A DNA stretch of 64,000 nt from Brenneria goodwinii (GCF_002291445.1 NZ_CP014137.1:1426001-1490000); one strand, 5' to 3'. Positions 1 to 9,070 are shown, numbered from the stretch's first letter. The notes: generated by a model not told the origin, from the sequence alone. Translations and numbers: made by a program.

Positions 1-3000
1 CGCCAGTCGCTCCAGCGCCGGACGATCTTCGCCGTCCCTGACATTCTGTTCGATAGCGGCGCAGCCTGCCATCAACAGGCGGGCGCCGGTAGCGGCGGCG
101 GTGCTCTTGAGCTGATGCGCGGCGTCACCCGCTTCGGCCAGACGCCCCTCCGCCAGCGCCCGCACGATACGCTGCGTGAGTCGTTGGGCCGCCGGGGCGA
201 AATCACGCAGTAGCTGAATATAAAATCCCCGATCTTGCCCCAGTCGTTGCAGCGCATCCGCGCTATCCAGTACGGCTGGCGCCGTCGATGGCGCTTCCGG
301 CGCTACGAGCGCTGTCGCCGCGGTGACCACGCGTCCTATGTGGCGCAGAATAATGTCTATCAGTTCCTCCATATGGAACGGTTTGCCGATATGGCCGTTC
401 ATACCGGCTGCCAGGCAGGCTTCCCGGTCCGACTGCATGGCATTGGCGGTCATGGCGACGATCGGTAATCGGGCGAAGCGCGTTTCACTACGGATCGCCT
501 GCGTGGCTTGCAAACCGTCCATTACCGGCATCTGCATATCCATTAGCACCAGATCGTAGGCGTCCGGGGCGGCATCCAGCGCCTGAATGCTCTGCAATCC
601 GTTGCCCACTACGCTTACCTGCGCGCCTTCGCGCGCCAGCAGACGGATCGCCACATCCTGATTGATTTCGTTATCTTCCACCAGCAGCAGCCGGAGGCCC
701 GCCAGCCGGTGCTGTTGCGTCGGCGTATTGGAGGATTCCTGCCGGTATTTACCCTGAATGGCGCTCGCAATCATGGAAAATGTGAGCGGTTTGCACAACA
801 TCGGCAGGCCGTCGCGCGGCGGGCAGGGGGTTGATGACAGCAGCAGTATCGCAGGCGGATTGGGTTCGGTTCGTAGCCGCGCCAACAGTTGCCGGTAGTC
901 CGGCGTATCCACGCTCAGTAGCGCCAGCACCGGTTGCGGACCGGCGTCAAGTTTCGCCTGTGCGGATGTGATATCGCCGCAGGCAACCACCTGCCAGCCG
1001 CCGTAGTTCTCCAGCAGTTTACCGATTGCCGTGCGGGATACCGGATGCGGCTCCAGTAGCAATGCCCGTTCGTTTTCCCGCGCCAATTTACCGTTTGCCG
1101 CTAGATCGCCGTCCTGATGGGCCGTTACTGATGCGGTTTCAACCATTTCTCCTGAAATGTTTTTCACCGGCTGTAACCAGATTTGGAACCAGAAGCGGCT
1201 GCCGCGACCGGCTTCGCTTTGTACCTGCAGTTGACCGCCCATCAACGCCACCAAACGGTGACTGATGGCCAACCCCAGCCCGGTGCCGCCATAGCGGCGT
1301 GAAATGGAGGCTTCCGCCTGGCTGAAACCGGTGAAGATATAGGCTATGGCGTCCGCGTCGATACCGATGCCGCTGTCCTGCACCGCGAATTCCAGCAGTA
1401 CGCCTTGTTCGCCGCGTTGCAACTGGCGCAGTTGTATCCGGACTTCGCCTCTGGCGGTGAATTTAACCGCGTTGCCGCCCAGGTTGATCAGGATCTGCTT
1501 GAGCCGCAGCGCATCCCCCAGCAGCAATGGCGGAATGCCGGGGGCCAGTTCATACACCAGCTCCAGCCGCTTGCCGCCCAGCGTGCCGGATAAAATGGTG
1601 GAGACATCCGTCAGCAGATCCGCCAGTTTGAACGGCTCGGTATCCAGCGGCATCATGCCGGCTTCCACTTTAGAGAAATCGAGAATGTCGTTGAGAATGT
1701 CCAGCAACGAGCGCGCCGCACGTTCCATTTTGTGCAACAGATCGCGCTGCTCGGCGTTGATGGCGGTATGTTCGACCAACTGCATCATGCCCATGATGGC
1801 GTTCATCGGCGTACGAATTTCGTGGCTCATGTTAGCCAGAAAACGGCTCTTGCTGCGTGAGGCGGCATCGGCATTCTCCAGCGCCTGATGCAAGTCGGTG
1901 ACGTCGATCCAGAACAGCACCCGCATGCCGTCGACGGTGGTGACGCCGACGCGCTTGATCCAACGTCCGTTATTTAACTTTACCTGTTGATGGTGTTCGT
2001 GTTGTCGCCACAGGTTGAGTTGCTGTTGACGCCAGTTTTCAATGTCGCCGGCGTCCGTGCTGATGTCGACTTCAACCGCCAGTTGTATCACTTCCTCGAC
2101 GGAAATGCCGGGTTGTATCTGTTGGCTTTTATCGCCAAACATATTCTGATAACGGTAATTGCACAGCACCAGCCGGCTGTCGGCGTCATACAGCGCAAAG
2201 GCCTCATCCAACGCGTCGATGGCCGATCTCAGCAGCCGTTCGCTGGATTCGGTGCGCAGTCGCGCTTCCACCTGGGCGCTGACATCCTGTATCGCTCCCA
2301 CCAGTCGATACAGCTTGCCATGCAGATATTCCACCTCGCCGCTCAGGTTGACCCAGCGTGTGCGGCCGTCCATCAGGGTGATTTGCATCTCCTGGGTAAA
2401 CGGTTCCCCGCTCTCCATGGTATGGCGTATCAGATCGCGATAGGCCGGCCATTGCTGCCGCATGAGGCGCTGCATCAATGTTTGTACTCTATTCAGATGC
2501 ATTAGGCTGTCGGATAGCCCCAGCAGGTTGCGCGCGCCTTTGGTGAGATAGAGCGTTTTGCTTTCAGGGGTATAGTACCAGCCGCCGACGCCGGCGATTT
2601 TACCGGTGCGCTCCAGCATATCGAGGCTGAGTTTTAATGGCGTGATATCGGTGCGGATTGACATGTATTTCACCGGGCGGCCGCTTGCCCCCAGCATCGG
2701 CGCGATGACGCTGTCCAGCCAGTAAAGCGAGCCATCCTTGGCGTGGTTGCAAATTTCACCGTGCCAGATATTGCCGCGGGCGATGGTGCTCCACATATTG
2801 CGCCAGAACGATCTGTCATGGATACCGGATTTGAACATGCTGTGATGGCGGCCGATCACCTCATCGGCCCGGTAGCCGCTTACTTCCAGAAAACGGTCAT
2901 TGACCTTGGTGATATGTCCCCGTAAATCGGTTTCGCTGACGATGGCGTAACGGTCGAGGATATCCAGCACGGCTTGGCGATCGCGTAACGCGAGCTGCGT

Positions 3001-3495
3001 CATCTTGCGTTCGCGGCGCTGTTGGTCGATATCCACCTGTACCACCAGATAACCGGTGAATCTCCGCCTGGACAGACGCGGAATAAAGCGGTTCGCCAAT
3101 TGACGAAGAGGGTGCAACTCGACAATCATGCAGCGTTCCGCGCCGTTAGCCAGCCGAAACATCAGGTCGATACGCAGTTCGCTGCGCCCGGACATGGCGT
3201 TTTCGATGGCGGTTAGCGGCGCGTTGTCCGTTACCTGTCGGTTCAGGAAATCAAGCCAATGACAATCCGCCAGTTCCTGGCGGCCAAAACCGGTGATCTC
3301 GCCGTAAGCCTGGTTAACCCATATCACCCGGCCATCCGGGCGCAGCAGGCAGGCGGCGTCGCTGCGCAGCCGCATCATGCCGACCATTTGACTCATGCCG
3401 GCCAGATCGCCGCGGCGCAAGCCATACCGGTACAGCGCCGCCAGCAATAGCGTTATCGCTGCGGATGTCGCGATCCCCCACCAGAAAGCAGACAT
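1..3495 (-). CDS. Multi-PAS hybrid sensor histidine kinase (C-terminus cut by window edge)
   Basis: The minus frame stays open from an ATG at 3495 to the window edge (1165 residues visible). Seen in order: one N-terminal membrane segment (about residues 4-22); about four PAS-like blocks; a HisKA block with the phosphorylatable His558 in NMSHEIRTPMNA; an ATPase domain with an N-box and a DSGIGI G-box; a degenerate receiver lacking the usual acidic pocket; a complete receiver with Asp986 in VLMDMQMPVMDG; and an HPt domain with His1127 in AHQLKST. The protein therefore carries a full His-Asp-His relay. A GGGAG ribosome site lies about 10 nt upstream, and only 6 nt separate it from the upstream receiver gene, so the two are co-transcribed. 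The last HPt residues lie outside the window. The signal sensed and the final phosphoacceptor are unknown, though the lone receiver next door is an obvious candidate. Confidence 0.9.
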   Translation of the reverse strand, partial: MSAFWWGIATSAAITLLLAALYRYGLRRGDLAGMSQMVGMMRLRSDAACLLRPDGRVIWVNQAYGEITGFGRQELADCHWLDFLNRQVTDNAPLTAIENAMSGRSELRIDLMFRLANGAERCMIVELHPLRQLANRFIPRLSRRRFTGYLVVQVDIDQQRRERKMTQLALRDRQAVLDILDRYAIVSETDLRGHITKVNDRFLEVSGYRADEVIGRHHSMFKSGIHDRSFWRNMWSTIARGNIWHGEICNHAKDGSLYWLDSVIAPMLGASGRPVKYMSIRTDITPLKLSLDMLERTGKIAGVGGWYYTPESKTLYLTKGARNLLGLSDSLMHLNRVQTLMQRLMRQQWPAYRDLIRHTMESGEPFTQEMQITLMDGRTRWVNLSGEVEYLHGKLYRLVGAIQDVSAQVEARLRTESSERLLRSAIDALDEAFALYDADSRLVLCNYRYQNMFGDKSQQIQPGISVEEVIQLAVEVDISTDAGDIENWRQQQLNLWRQHEHHQQVKLNNGRWIKRVGVTTVDGMRVLFWIDVTDLHQALENADAASRSKSRFLANMSHEIRTPMNAIMGMMQLVEHTAINAEQRDLLHKMERAARSLLDILNDILDFSKVEAGMMPLDTEPFKLADLLTDVSTILSGTLGGKRLELVYELAPGIPPLLLGDALRLKQILINLGGNAVKFTARGEVRIQLRQLQRGEQGVLLEFAVQDSGIGIDADAIAYIFTGFSQAEASISRRYGGTGLGLAISHRLVALMGGQLQVQSEAGRGSRFWFQIWLQPVKNISGEMVETASVTAHQDGDLAANGKLARENERALLLEPHPVSRTAIGKLLENYGGWQVVACGDITSAQAKLDAGPQPVLALLSVDTPDYRQLLARLRTEPNPPAILLLSSTPCPPRDGLPMLCKPLTFSMIASAIQGKYRQESSNTPTQQHRLAGLRLLLVEDNEINQDVAIRLLAREGAQVSVVGNGLQSIQALDAAPDAYDLVLMDMQMPVMDGLQATQAIRSETRFARLPIVAMTANAMQSDREACLAAGMNGHIGKPFHMEELIDIILRHIGRVVTAATALVAPEAPSTAPAVLDSADALQRLGQDRGFYIQLLRDFAPAAQRLTQRIVRALAEGRLAEAGDAAHQLKSTAAATGARLLMAGCAAIEQNVRDGEDRPALERLA

Positions 3496-3501
3496 GCAGT
3501 T

Positions 3502-3882
3502 TCAGCTCCCGACCAGTTGCGCCAACTCAGCCTGCAATGTCACCAGAGCGAGCGGTTTTTCCAGAAAGCCGTTAGCGCCGAGGTCAAGAAAATGGCGTCG
3601 CGTCTCCTCGCCATGGTGTCCGGAGACCATCAGTACCGGAAGCCGTTGTTCACCCGTGCGCCGCTCCTGCGCGCGCAGTGCGCGCAGCGTATCTTCACCG
3701 CTCAACTTCGGCATGTTGATGTCCAACAGCATCAAATCGAACGGCTGCTGTTGCACCAGTTGCAACGCTTTCTCGCCGTCGCCCGCCAGCGCGCCGGAAT
3801 GCCCCAGATCGCGCAGCAATCGGGCGGCGATGCGCAGATTGAGCGCATCGTCATCCACGACCAGTACGCGCAACGCCATCAT
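3502..3882 (-). CDS. Single-domain response regulator (CheY-like receiver)
   Basis: A 126-residue protein that is a receiver domain and nothing else. The acidic pair is at residues 10-12 (VVDDDAL), the phospho-acceptor is Asp54 in LMLLDINMP, and the conserved Lys109 sits in FLEKP. There is no output domain, so it acts by protein contact or as a phosphate shuttle. Its ATG overlaps the stop codon of the upstream chemoreceptor by 4 nt (ATGA), and the hybrid kinase starts 6 nt after its stop, which indicates strict translational coupling. The likely role (inference) is to take phosphate from the neighbouring hybrid kinase and HPt and act on motility or the chemoreceptor. A second in-frame ATG directly follows the first, so the start could shift by one codon. 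Confidence 0.9.
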   Translation of the reverse strand: MMALRVLVVDDDALNLRIAARLLRDLGHSGALAGDGEKALQLVQQQPFDLMLLDINMPKLSGEDTLRALRAQERRTGEQRLPVLMVSGHHGEETRRHFLDLGANGFLEKPLALVTLQAELAQLVGS

Positions 3883-5852
3883 GCGCTCCCCGGCAACGCG
3901 CGGATTGCCCGTACCAATTTCTGGCCGATATCATACAGCGGCTGACTGTTGGTCAGCTTTTGCTCCGCTTCGTCCATCTTTTTCCGGTTAATCAAATCCA
4001 CCACCGCGCCCACTTCGGCGTGGAACGCCCGGTGCGCGCTGACCAGCGCTTCATATTCCGCCGTGCCGCCCTGTAGCGCTTTGCCCGGACCATTCAGCCA
4101 GGCGCCCAGGACGCAGCTATCGTCACGCCCGGCTTTCGGATCCAGCACCAGCTTGCGGTTAATGGCGTTACGCAGCGTGACGCGCCACTGCCGGTGGTTG
4201 GCGATGGCCTGCCCGAAGTCGATGCGACCCTTTTCATTGATGACCACGCTCTTCTGGGCAAGGCGCAGTTCGCCGGAATCCACTTCCGCCAGCGTGGTAT
4301 CACGTTCGGTAAGGCGAAATACCCGAATGGTATTGTGCACCAGCGCCACCTGCCGGTTGAGGGCATTGGCCGCGGAAGCCAGATCGTCCACCATCGTGGC
4401 GTTCTGTTGGGTGATGGTATCCAGACCGGAGATCTCGTCATTGACCTGGCCGACGCCGATGGACTGTTCGCGTGCGGCGGTGTTGATCTGCTCCAGCATG
4501 TCGCCCACCTGACCGACGGCGTCGGTCACTTCCTGCATGCGGTTCAGGGCCTCGGCGGCGCGCCGACTGCCTTCATCCACCCGTGCGCCCGATTCCTCGA
4601 TCAGGCCGCGCACCTCTTTGGCCGCGCCGGCGGTACGCTGCGCCAGCGCCTGGATTTCCGTCGCCACTACCGCGAAACCTCTGCCTTTTTCACCGGCGCG
4701 CGCGGCTTCCACGGCGGCATTCAGCGCCAGGATGTCGGTCTGAAAAGCGACCCCTTCGATCACCTGGATGATGTCCTGAATGCGTTGCGACGACTCTTCG
4801 ATGGATTGCATGGTGTTCACCACGCTCTGCACCGCGTCATCGCTGCGCAGTACCGCCTCGGCGGTGTGCCGGGCGTGCTGGGCGCCGTCGTTGGCCAATT
4901 GGGTGGTTTGCTGAATGGTGCGATAGATCTGTTCCATGGTGGCGGCGGTCTGTTCCAGGCTGCCCGCCTGGGCTTCGGTACGGGCGGCCATGTCTTTGTT
5001 GCCGTTGGCGATCTCCTGGGTGCCGCCCAGCAGGTTAGCCACTTCATGGCGCACATCGCGCACCACGGTGCGCACCGAGACATTGAGCTGAGCCAGCGCC
5101 AGTTGGATTTGGGCGATTTCGCCGCGTCCGGTTACCGGTACGAACCGGGTCAGATCGCCGCCCGCCATCAGGTTGGCGACGCCCACCACCTGACGCAGCG
5201 GCGTTACGGTCTGACGCATCAGCAGCCAGGCGGACAGCGCCGCACAGCCTGCCGCCGTTACCGCCACGCCCCACAATGGCGCGCCGCCGGCCTGCGCCAG
5301 CAGCGGTCCGCCCGCCGTCAGTACGCTGATCGCTATGATATGGCCGCGCAACCCCGGATTGAGAAAGCGAGCGATGGTACCAACCAGCGTCCGGCGCACC
5401 AACTGCCCGCGATGCAGGGCAAGATGCCGGCGTCCCTGTTCCGCCTCCCGGCGCATGGCGGCGTACAGTTTTTCGGCGGCGGTTATCTCTTCATCGGGCG
5501 CCCGCGATCGCACCGACAGAAAACCGACGGTGCGATCGCCGTCGCGCACCGGGGTTACGTTGGCGCGCACCCAGTAATAATCGCCATTCTTGCGCCGGTT
5601 TTTCACCAGCGCCGTCCAGGGCAGACCCGACTTGATGGTGGCCCACATGTCGCGAAAGGTCTCCGGCGGCATATCGGGATGACGCACGATATTGTGCGGC
5701 TGCCCCAGCAGTTCCTCACTGGTGAAACCACTGACATTGATGAAATTCGAATTGCAGTAAGTGATGTTGCCTTGCAGGTCGGTAATGGAGATAAGCGTTT
5801 GATCCCCAGGGAAGAGATAGAGATTCTGGGTTATAGGTAAATTCTTTCGCAT
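3879..5852 (-). CDS. Methyl-accepting chemotaxis protein with Aer-like PAS and C-terminal CZB zinc-binding domain
   Basis: A 657-residue chemoreceptor. An Aer-like PAS domain covers about residues 15-115 (ITDLQGNITYCNSNF, RKNGDYYWVRANVTPV). A paired membrane segment lies at about 170-212, followed by HAMP. The cytoplasmic signalling tip is at about 361-397 (FQTDILALNAAVEAARAGEK). The C-terminal 110 residues form a CZB domain with the expected 3His/1Cys zinc set: His553, Cys580, His607 and His611. There is no periplasmic ligand domain, so it senses internal redox or energy state through PAS and possibly zinc or oxidants through CZB. It is the first gene of a three-gene operon with a receiver and a hybrid kinase, and a FliA-type promoter precedes it. 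The exact PAS cofactor (FAD or haem) cannot be told by eye. Confidence 0.93.
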   Translation of the reverse strand: MRKNLPITQNLYLFPGDQTLISITDLQGNITYCNSNFINVSGFTSEELLGQPHNIVRHPDMPPETFRDMWATIKSGLPWTALVKNRRKNGDYYWVRANVTPVRDGDRTVGFLSVRSRAPDEEITAAEKLYAAMRREAEQGRRHLALHRGQLVRRTLVGTIARFLNPGLRGHIIAISVLTAGGPLLAQAGGAPLWGVAVTAAGCAALSAWLLMRQTVTPLRQVVGVANLMAGGDLTRFVPVTGRGEIAQIQLALAQLNVSVRTVVRDVRHEVANLLGGTQEIANGNKDMAARTEAQAGSLEQTAATMEQIYRTIQQTTQLANDGAQHARHTAEAVLRSDDAVQSVVNTMQSIEESSQRIQDIIQVIEGVAFQTDILALNAAVEAARAGEKGRGFAVVATEIQALAQRTAGAAKEVRGLIEESGARVDEGSRRAAEALNRMQEVTDAVGQVGDMLEQINTAAREQSIGVGQVNDEISGLDTITQQNATMVDDLASAANALNRQVALVHNTIRVFRLTERDTTLAEVDSGELRLAQKSVVINEKGRIDFGQAIANHRQWRVTLRNAINRKLVLDPKAGRDDSCVLGAWLNGPGKALQGGTAEYEALVSAHRAFHAEVGAVVDLINRKKMDEAEQKLTNSQPLYDIGQKLVRAIRALPGSA

Positions 5853-5889
5853 TCTTAAAGCTCAGTGATATTTCCGCAGATAATGTTAA

Positions 5890-5916
5890 CTATCGGAAAT
5901 TGTCAGCCAATCTTTA
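5890..5916 (-). promoter_or_regulatory. Putative FliA (sigma-28) promoter of the chemoreceptor operon
   Basis: On the minus strand TAAA (5916-5913) is followed by exactly 15 nt and then TCCGATAG (5897-5890). The flagellar sigma-28 consensus is TAAA-N15-GCCGATAA, so the -35 matches fully and the -10 at 6 of 8 positions. It lies 38 nt upstream of the chemoreceptor ATG at 5852, a normal distance. This places the sensory operon in the class-3 flagellar regulon (inference). Confidence 0.65.
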
Positions 5917-6509
5917 ACAAAGTTAAAAACAACCGTTAATTGTTGCAGGCTGATGACAAAATACGGAACCTTGCCATTAATGATTCCTCACCGCCTCATT
6001 CTTGCCTGGGCGAGAAGCCAACTACTTAAAAAATAATAGTTTTTCCCTCTTTTTTTGCTGTCTATTAGTCACAAATGCAGGGGTTGTGACGGGGTTGGCA
6101 GTTACCCGGCATAATTTCAGCCGTAAGCCTGGGGTCACGGGGCGGGCGGCGATTGAGCCGCCCCGTGTCGGGCGCGTGCAACGAGGTAGCATGAAAATGG
6201 CAGCATAGTGGCGCACGAAACCGTCTCCAAGTCCGTATAAAAATGTGACTAAGAGACAGCATCTGTGGAGGGGAGCCTGAAGGTTTTTCATCGATGATTT
6301 ACCGGATGCATTAAAACCGCTACTGGACTCGCAGAAAAACAGGAATGCGCGCGCAGAAACGGAACGGCGCATTGAAGGGCGGCTGACGGCCCTATTTTAT
6401 GTAACATTGCGAAGCGTTTCGCAGCGTTGACGCCGGCAATTAGGCCGGGGTTGGTATCAGCCTGCGGTTGTGCCACGATGATAGCCGATCATTGTCAGAG
6501 GAACAGGAT
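5917..6509. other. Intergenic region between chemoreceptor operon and prepilin peptidase
   Basis: About 600 bp with no convincing gene. The open frames here have no ribosome site and no family resemblance. A perfect 10-bp hairpin (arms 6136-6145 and 6158-6167, loop 12 nt) lies in it. Neither side has a T-run, so it is not a classic terminator. Confidence 0.5.
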
Positions 6510-7370
6510 GTGGAGCAGTTAACGGCTTTGAGCGCGGCGTATCCGCTTGGCTGGTTGGTAACGCTGGCACTGTTGGGCTTAATCGTGGGCAGTTTTCTGA
6601 ATGTGGTCATCTATCGCCTGCCGCAAATGCTGGAGCGCCGCTGGCGTGACGAAGCGCTGCGGCAGCTTGGGTCGCCGTTATCCGAACCGGCGCCGCGTTA
6701 CGATTTACTGCTGCCGCCTTCCGCCTGCCCCCATTGTCGACAGCCGATTGCCGCCAGAGATAACATTCCGCTGGTTAGCTGGCTGTTGTTGCGTGGCCGC
6801 GCGCGCTGCTGCCGGCATCGCATCCCCTGGCGTTACCCACTGGTTGAACTGGCCGGCATGGTCGTGTTTGTGCTGGCGGGGCGGCTGACGCCTGTGGGAT
6901 GGGAACTGGTCGGCGTGCTGCTTTTTCTGTCAGGGTTGCTGACGCTGGCGGTGATTGATGCCCGAACATGGCTGTTGCCGGATGTTGTCACGCTGCCGCT
7001 GCTCTGGCTGGGGATTGGCTTCAATCTGTCGGATACCTTTGTTCCGCTGTCGCAAGCCGTAGTCGGCGCGATGGCGGGTTACCTGAGCCTCTGGTGTTTA
7101 CTGTGGGGATGTAAGCTGCTGAAGGGTAAGGACGGCTTGGGATACGGCGATTTAAAACTGTTTGCCGCGTTGGGGGCGTGGCTGGGGTGGCAGGCATTGC
7201 CTCACTTGATCCTGATTGCCGCGGGCGGCGGCGTGCTGGTCACGCTGATACACCGCCGCATCACGCGCCAGTCTGTTGCGCAGCCGCTGGCCTTTGGCCC
7301 CTGGCTGGCGTTGGGTGGGGCGGTCAGTATGGTGCTACAGATAACGGGCGTGACGGGGATAGATTATTAG
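6510..7370 (+). CDS. outO: Prepilin peptidase / N-methyltransferase, OutO/GspO/PilD type
   Basis: An inner-membrane aspartyl protease that cleaves and N-methylates type IV pilin-like prepilins, including pseudopilins of type II secretion. From the chosen GTG start (286 aa) it has the cytoplasmic loop CPHC (Cys73/Cys76), the NIPLVSWL and WRYPLVEL signatures, and the two catalytic Asp in LAVIDART (Asp150) and GYGDLKLF (Asp214). The GTG at 6510 is preferred because AGAGGAA sits 6 nt upstream. A longer TTG start at 6468 lacks a ribosome site. The second cysteine pair is atypical: the third Cys position is Ala and an extra Cys stands just before the fourth. No pseudopilin or gsp gene is nearby, so its substrates are encoded elsewhere. 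Confidence 0.92.
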   Translation: MEQLTALSAAYPLGWLVTLALLGLIVGSFLNVVIYRLPQMLERRWRDEALRQLGSPLSEPAPRYDLLLPPSACPHCRQPIAARDNIPLVSWLLLRGRARCCRHRIPWRYPLVELAGMVVFVLAGRLTPVGWELVGVLLFLSGLLTLAVIDARTWLLPDVVTLPLLWLGIGFNLSDTFVPLSQAVVGAMAGYLSLWCLLWGCKLLKGKDGLGYGDLKLFAALGAWLGWQALPHLILIAAGGGVLVTLIHRRITRQSVAQPLAFGPWLALGGAVSMVLQITGVTGIDY

Positions 7371-7528
7371 ACGTGCGGCGGACGCCGTCAGGTATTTACT
7401 GATTTGCTGGTTTAATCGGTAAAAGAATAAAAAAAACAGCGAGAGAGAGTAGGGGTACCGTTTGGAATATGAACGTTTCATCACGGTGCGTTCACTATTG
7501 ATAGAACGCGAGAGTTATCAACGGATCC

Positions 7529-7566
7529 GCCTTGCATAAACTCGACAGCGCGGGTTTATGCAAGGC
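7529..7566. repeat. Perfect 13-bp inverted repeat downstream of outO
   Basis: The arms GCCTTGCATAAAC (7529-7541) and its exact complement (7554-7566) flank a 12-nt spacer. No T-run follows on either strand. It lies between the convergent outO and kinase-like genes, so a shared transcription end or a protein-binding site are both possible. Confidence 0.5.
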
Positions 7567-7623
7567 AACTGGCGATTGAATCTTAGGAATCAGGAGGATT
7601 CAGCTATCAAGGGAACCTCCAGA

Positions 7624-8784
7624 TCAGCAAAATGCATCAAGGGTATCCAGATCGTCCATAGCGGTGGCGATCCGGTGGATAAACGCCAGCGTGGTATCCC
7701 GCGGCTGCATATCAGGAAAGCCGGGGGGCGGCGTCAGGGTCACCGTCCACCAGGTTAATGCGGTGATCAACTGCTGGCGATAGATTTTCCAACCCTCGTC
7801 GAAGGAAACCTTCGGACCGCCCGCGGCGTGCAGTTCATTGAGGTACAGGCGCACCAGATCTTGCTCCCAGGCTCGTCGGTCTTCCACCGCCAGAGAACTG
7901 GAAAGGGTATAGGCCAGATCGCGTCCCCAATGACCGCGGCCACCGCATTGCCAGTCGCAGAGCCCCAGTTCGCCGCTGCTGGTGATGTACCAGTTCTTCA
8001 AGTGTACGTCGCCATGCGTCAGGGTATGAGCGGCATTCTCGTGAAAGGCGACGGATTGCAGGGTTGCCGGCCAGATTTCAGCGTGGCGCCGGTACAAGCG
8101 TGCGGGGATCACCGATTCCGCTGCAAGGAAACCCTTACTGGAGCCTTCTTTTATGCCGATATCCAGGGTATTGGCGAAAAACTGCGGCCAGGTCGGTAGT
8201 ACTTTGATCACCGCTTGTAGGTGCGTCATGGCATAGACTCGTCCGTGCAGACGTGCCAATAGTCGCATCTGACTTTCAGCATGGGGGCGGGATATGGCAG
8301 TTTTGTGGTCGCAGAAATGACTAACGGAGCCGCTCAGATCGTTGAGGATGATAATCGAGTTAAAAGATTCCGTATCTATATGCGCATGGAAACAATGCGG
8401 AGCCTCAATATCCAGATGCGGACGGACATCCCGAAAGAACAGCACCTCGGACAGCGCGCCGCCCGATATTCCCAGAACGATACGGTTTTGAAGTTCCTGG
8501 GAGGCCTTGCAGAATAGTAGCTCCGGCAGACCGAGCGAGCGCCCGGTATCGTTATAGACGACGCGGATTTTGCGGCGGTTCGAAGTGCCATTATTCGGCG
8601 CGCTGACGTGGTGTTTCACCACCCTGGCGCCGGGATGCTGATGGCAAAGGACATTGGTTAACCATCGATCAGTGATGGATTCATAGGACAGCGGCAGATC
8701 CGTCGCCTCGACGGCTATCCGTTTGTTCCGCATGTCTCGTTCGTAGGCGGTCTGGATACTTTTCAACAGGGTCTCGATGCTCAT
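7624..8784 (-). CDS. Phosphotransferase of the aminoglycoside/choline/ecdysteroid kinase-like superfamily
   Basis: A 386-residue cytoplasmic protein with the kinase-like catalytic loop THGDVHLKNW (catalytic Asp259, metal-binding Asn264) followed by LCDWQ (Asp277, equivalent of the DFG Asp). LLFCKAS around Lys93 may be the ATP-anchoring strand. This loop architecture is shared by aminoglycoside phosphotransferases, choline kinases and the ecdysteroid-kinase-like group. The length (about 390 aa) and spacing fit the last group best. The ATG at 8784 is preferred over an upstream frame extension because TAAGGA lies 8 nt before it. The substrate is unknown. It stands alone, convergent with outO, and borders an AT-rich patch, which hints at accessory origin. 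Confidence 0.8.
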   Translation of the reverse strand: MSIETLLKSIQTAYERDMRNKRIAVEATDLPLSYESITDRWLTNVLCHQHPGARVVKHHVSAPNNGTSNRRKIRVVYNDTGRSLGLPELLFCKASQELQNRIVLGISGGALSEVLFFRDVRPHLDIEAPHCFHAHIDTESFNSIIILNDLSGSVSHFCDHKTAISRPHAESQMRLLARLHGRVYAMTHLQAVIKVLPTWPQFFANTLDIGIKEGSSKGFLAAESVIPARLYRRHAEIWPATLQSVAFHENAAHTLTHGDVHLKNWYITSSGELGLCDWQCGGRGHWGRDLAYTLSSSLAVEDRRAWEQDLVRLYLNELHAAGGPKVSFDEGWKIYRQQLITALTWWTVTLTPPPGFPDMQPRDTTLAFIHRIATAMDDLDTLDAFC

Positions 8785-8932
8785 TTTGTTTTCCTTACAT
8801 GAAATCGGCGAGTCGGACACTGAAAAATCACAGGTATCGTATTCCGGCAAACTATTTTGTTGCTCCTGCGATCTATCATTAGTGCCGGTTTATCAGTGGC
8901 GGTCAGAACGCATATCCCGGCAAACCACGGTT

Positions 8933-9070
8933 TATACTCGTCATACTTCAAGTTGCATGTGCGTTGGCTTTACTACTCGGCTCATCCATGGGCCTCACCC
9001 GTGGGGCCAGCGCAAGCGCTGTTCAAAACGCCATGCGTTTTGTCCTGCAACTCGAATTATTTAGAGTATC
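8933..9070. repeat. Palindromic intergenic repeat, copy 1
   Basis: About 138 bp with complementary ends (TATACTC near 8933, GAGTAT near 9064) and inner arms AGTTGCA and TGCAACT. The ends match the intergenic repeats at 10931 (half copy), 47138 and 56072. The interior is diverged. It is a non-autonomous, MITE-like or YPAL-like enterobacterial repeat rather than an insertion sequence, since no transposase is visible. Confidence 0.65.

Noticed and set aside
4194..5840. A 548-codon open frame on the plus strand opposite the chemoreceptor
   Set aside because: It is an antisense shadow in GC-rich DNA: rich in His, Gly and Gln, no family motif, no ribosome site, and it lies fully inside a well-supported gene.
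5999..6372. Open frames on both strands in the gap before outO
   Set aside because: They overlap each other and a hairpin, have no ribosome site and no recognisable motif.
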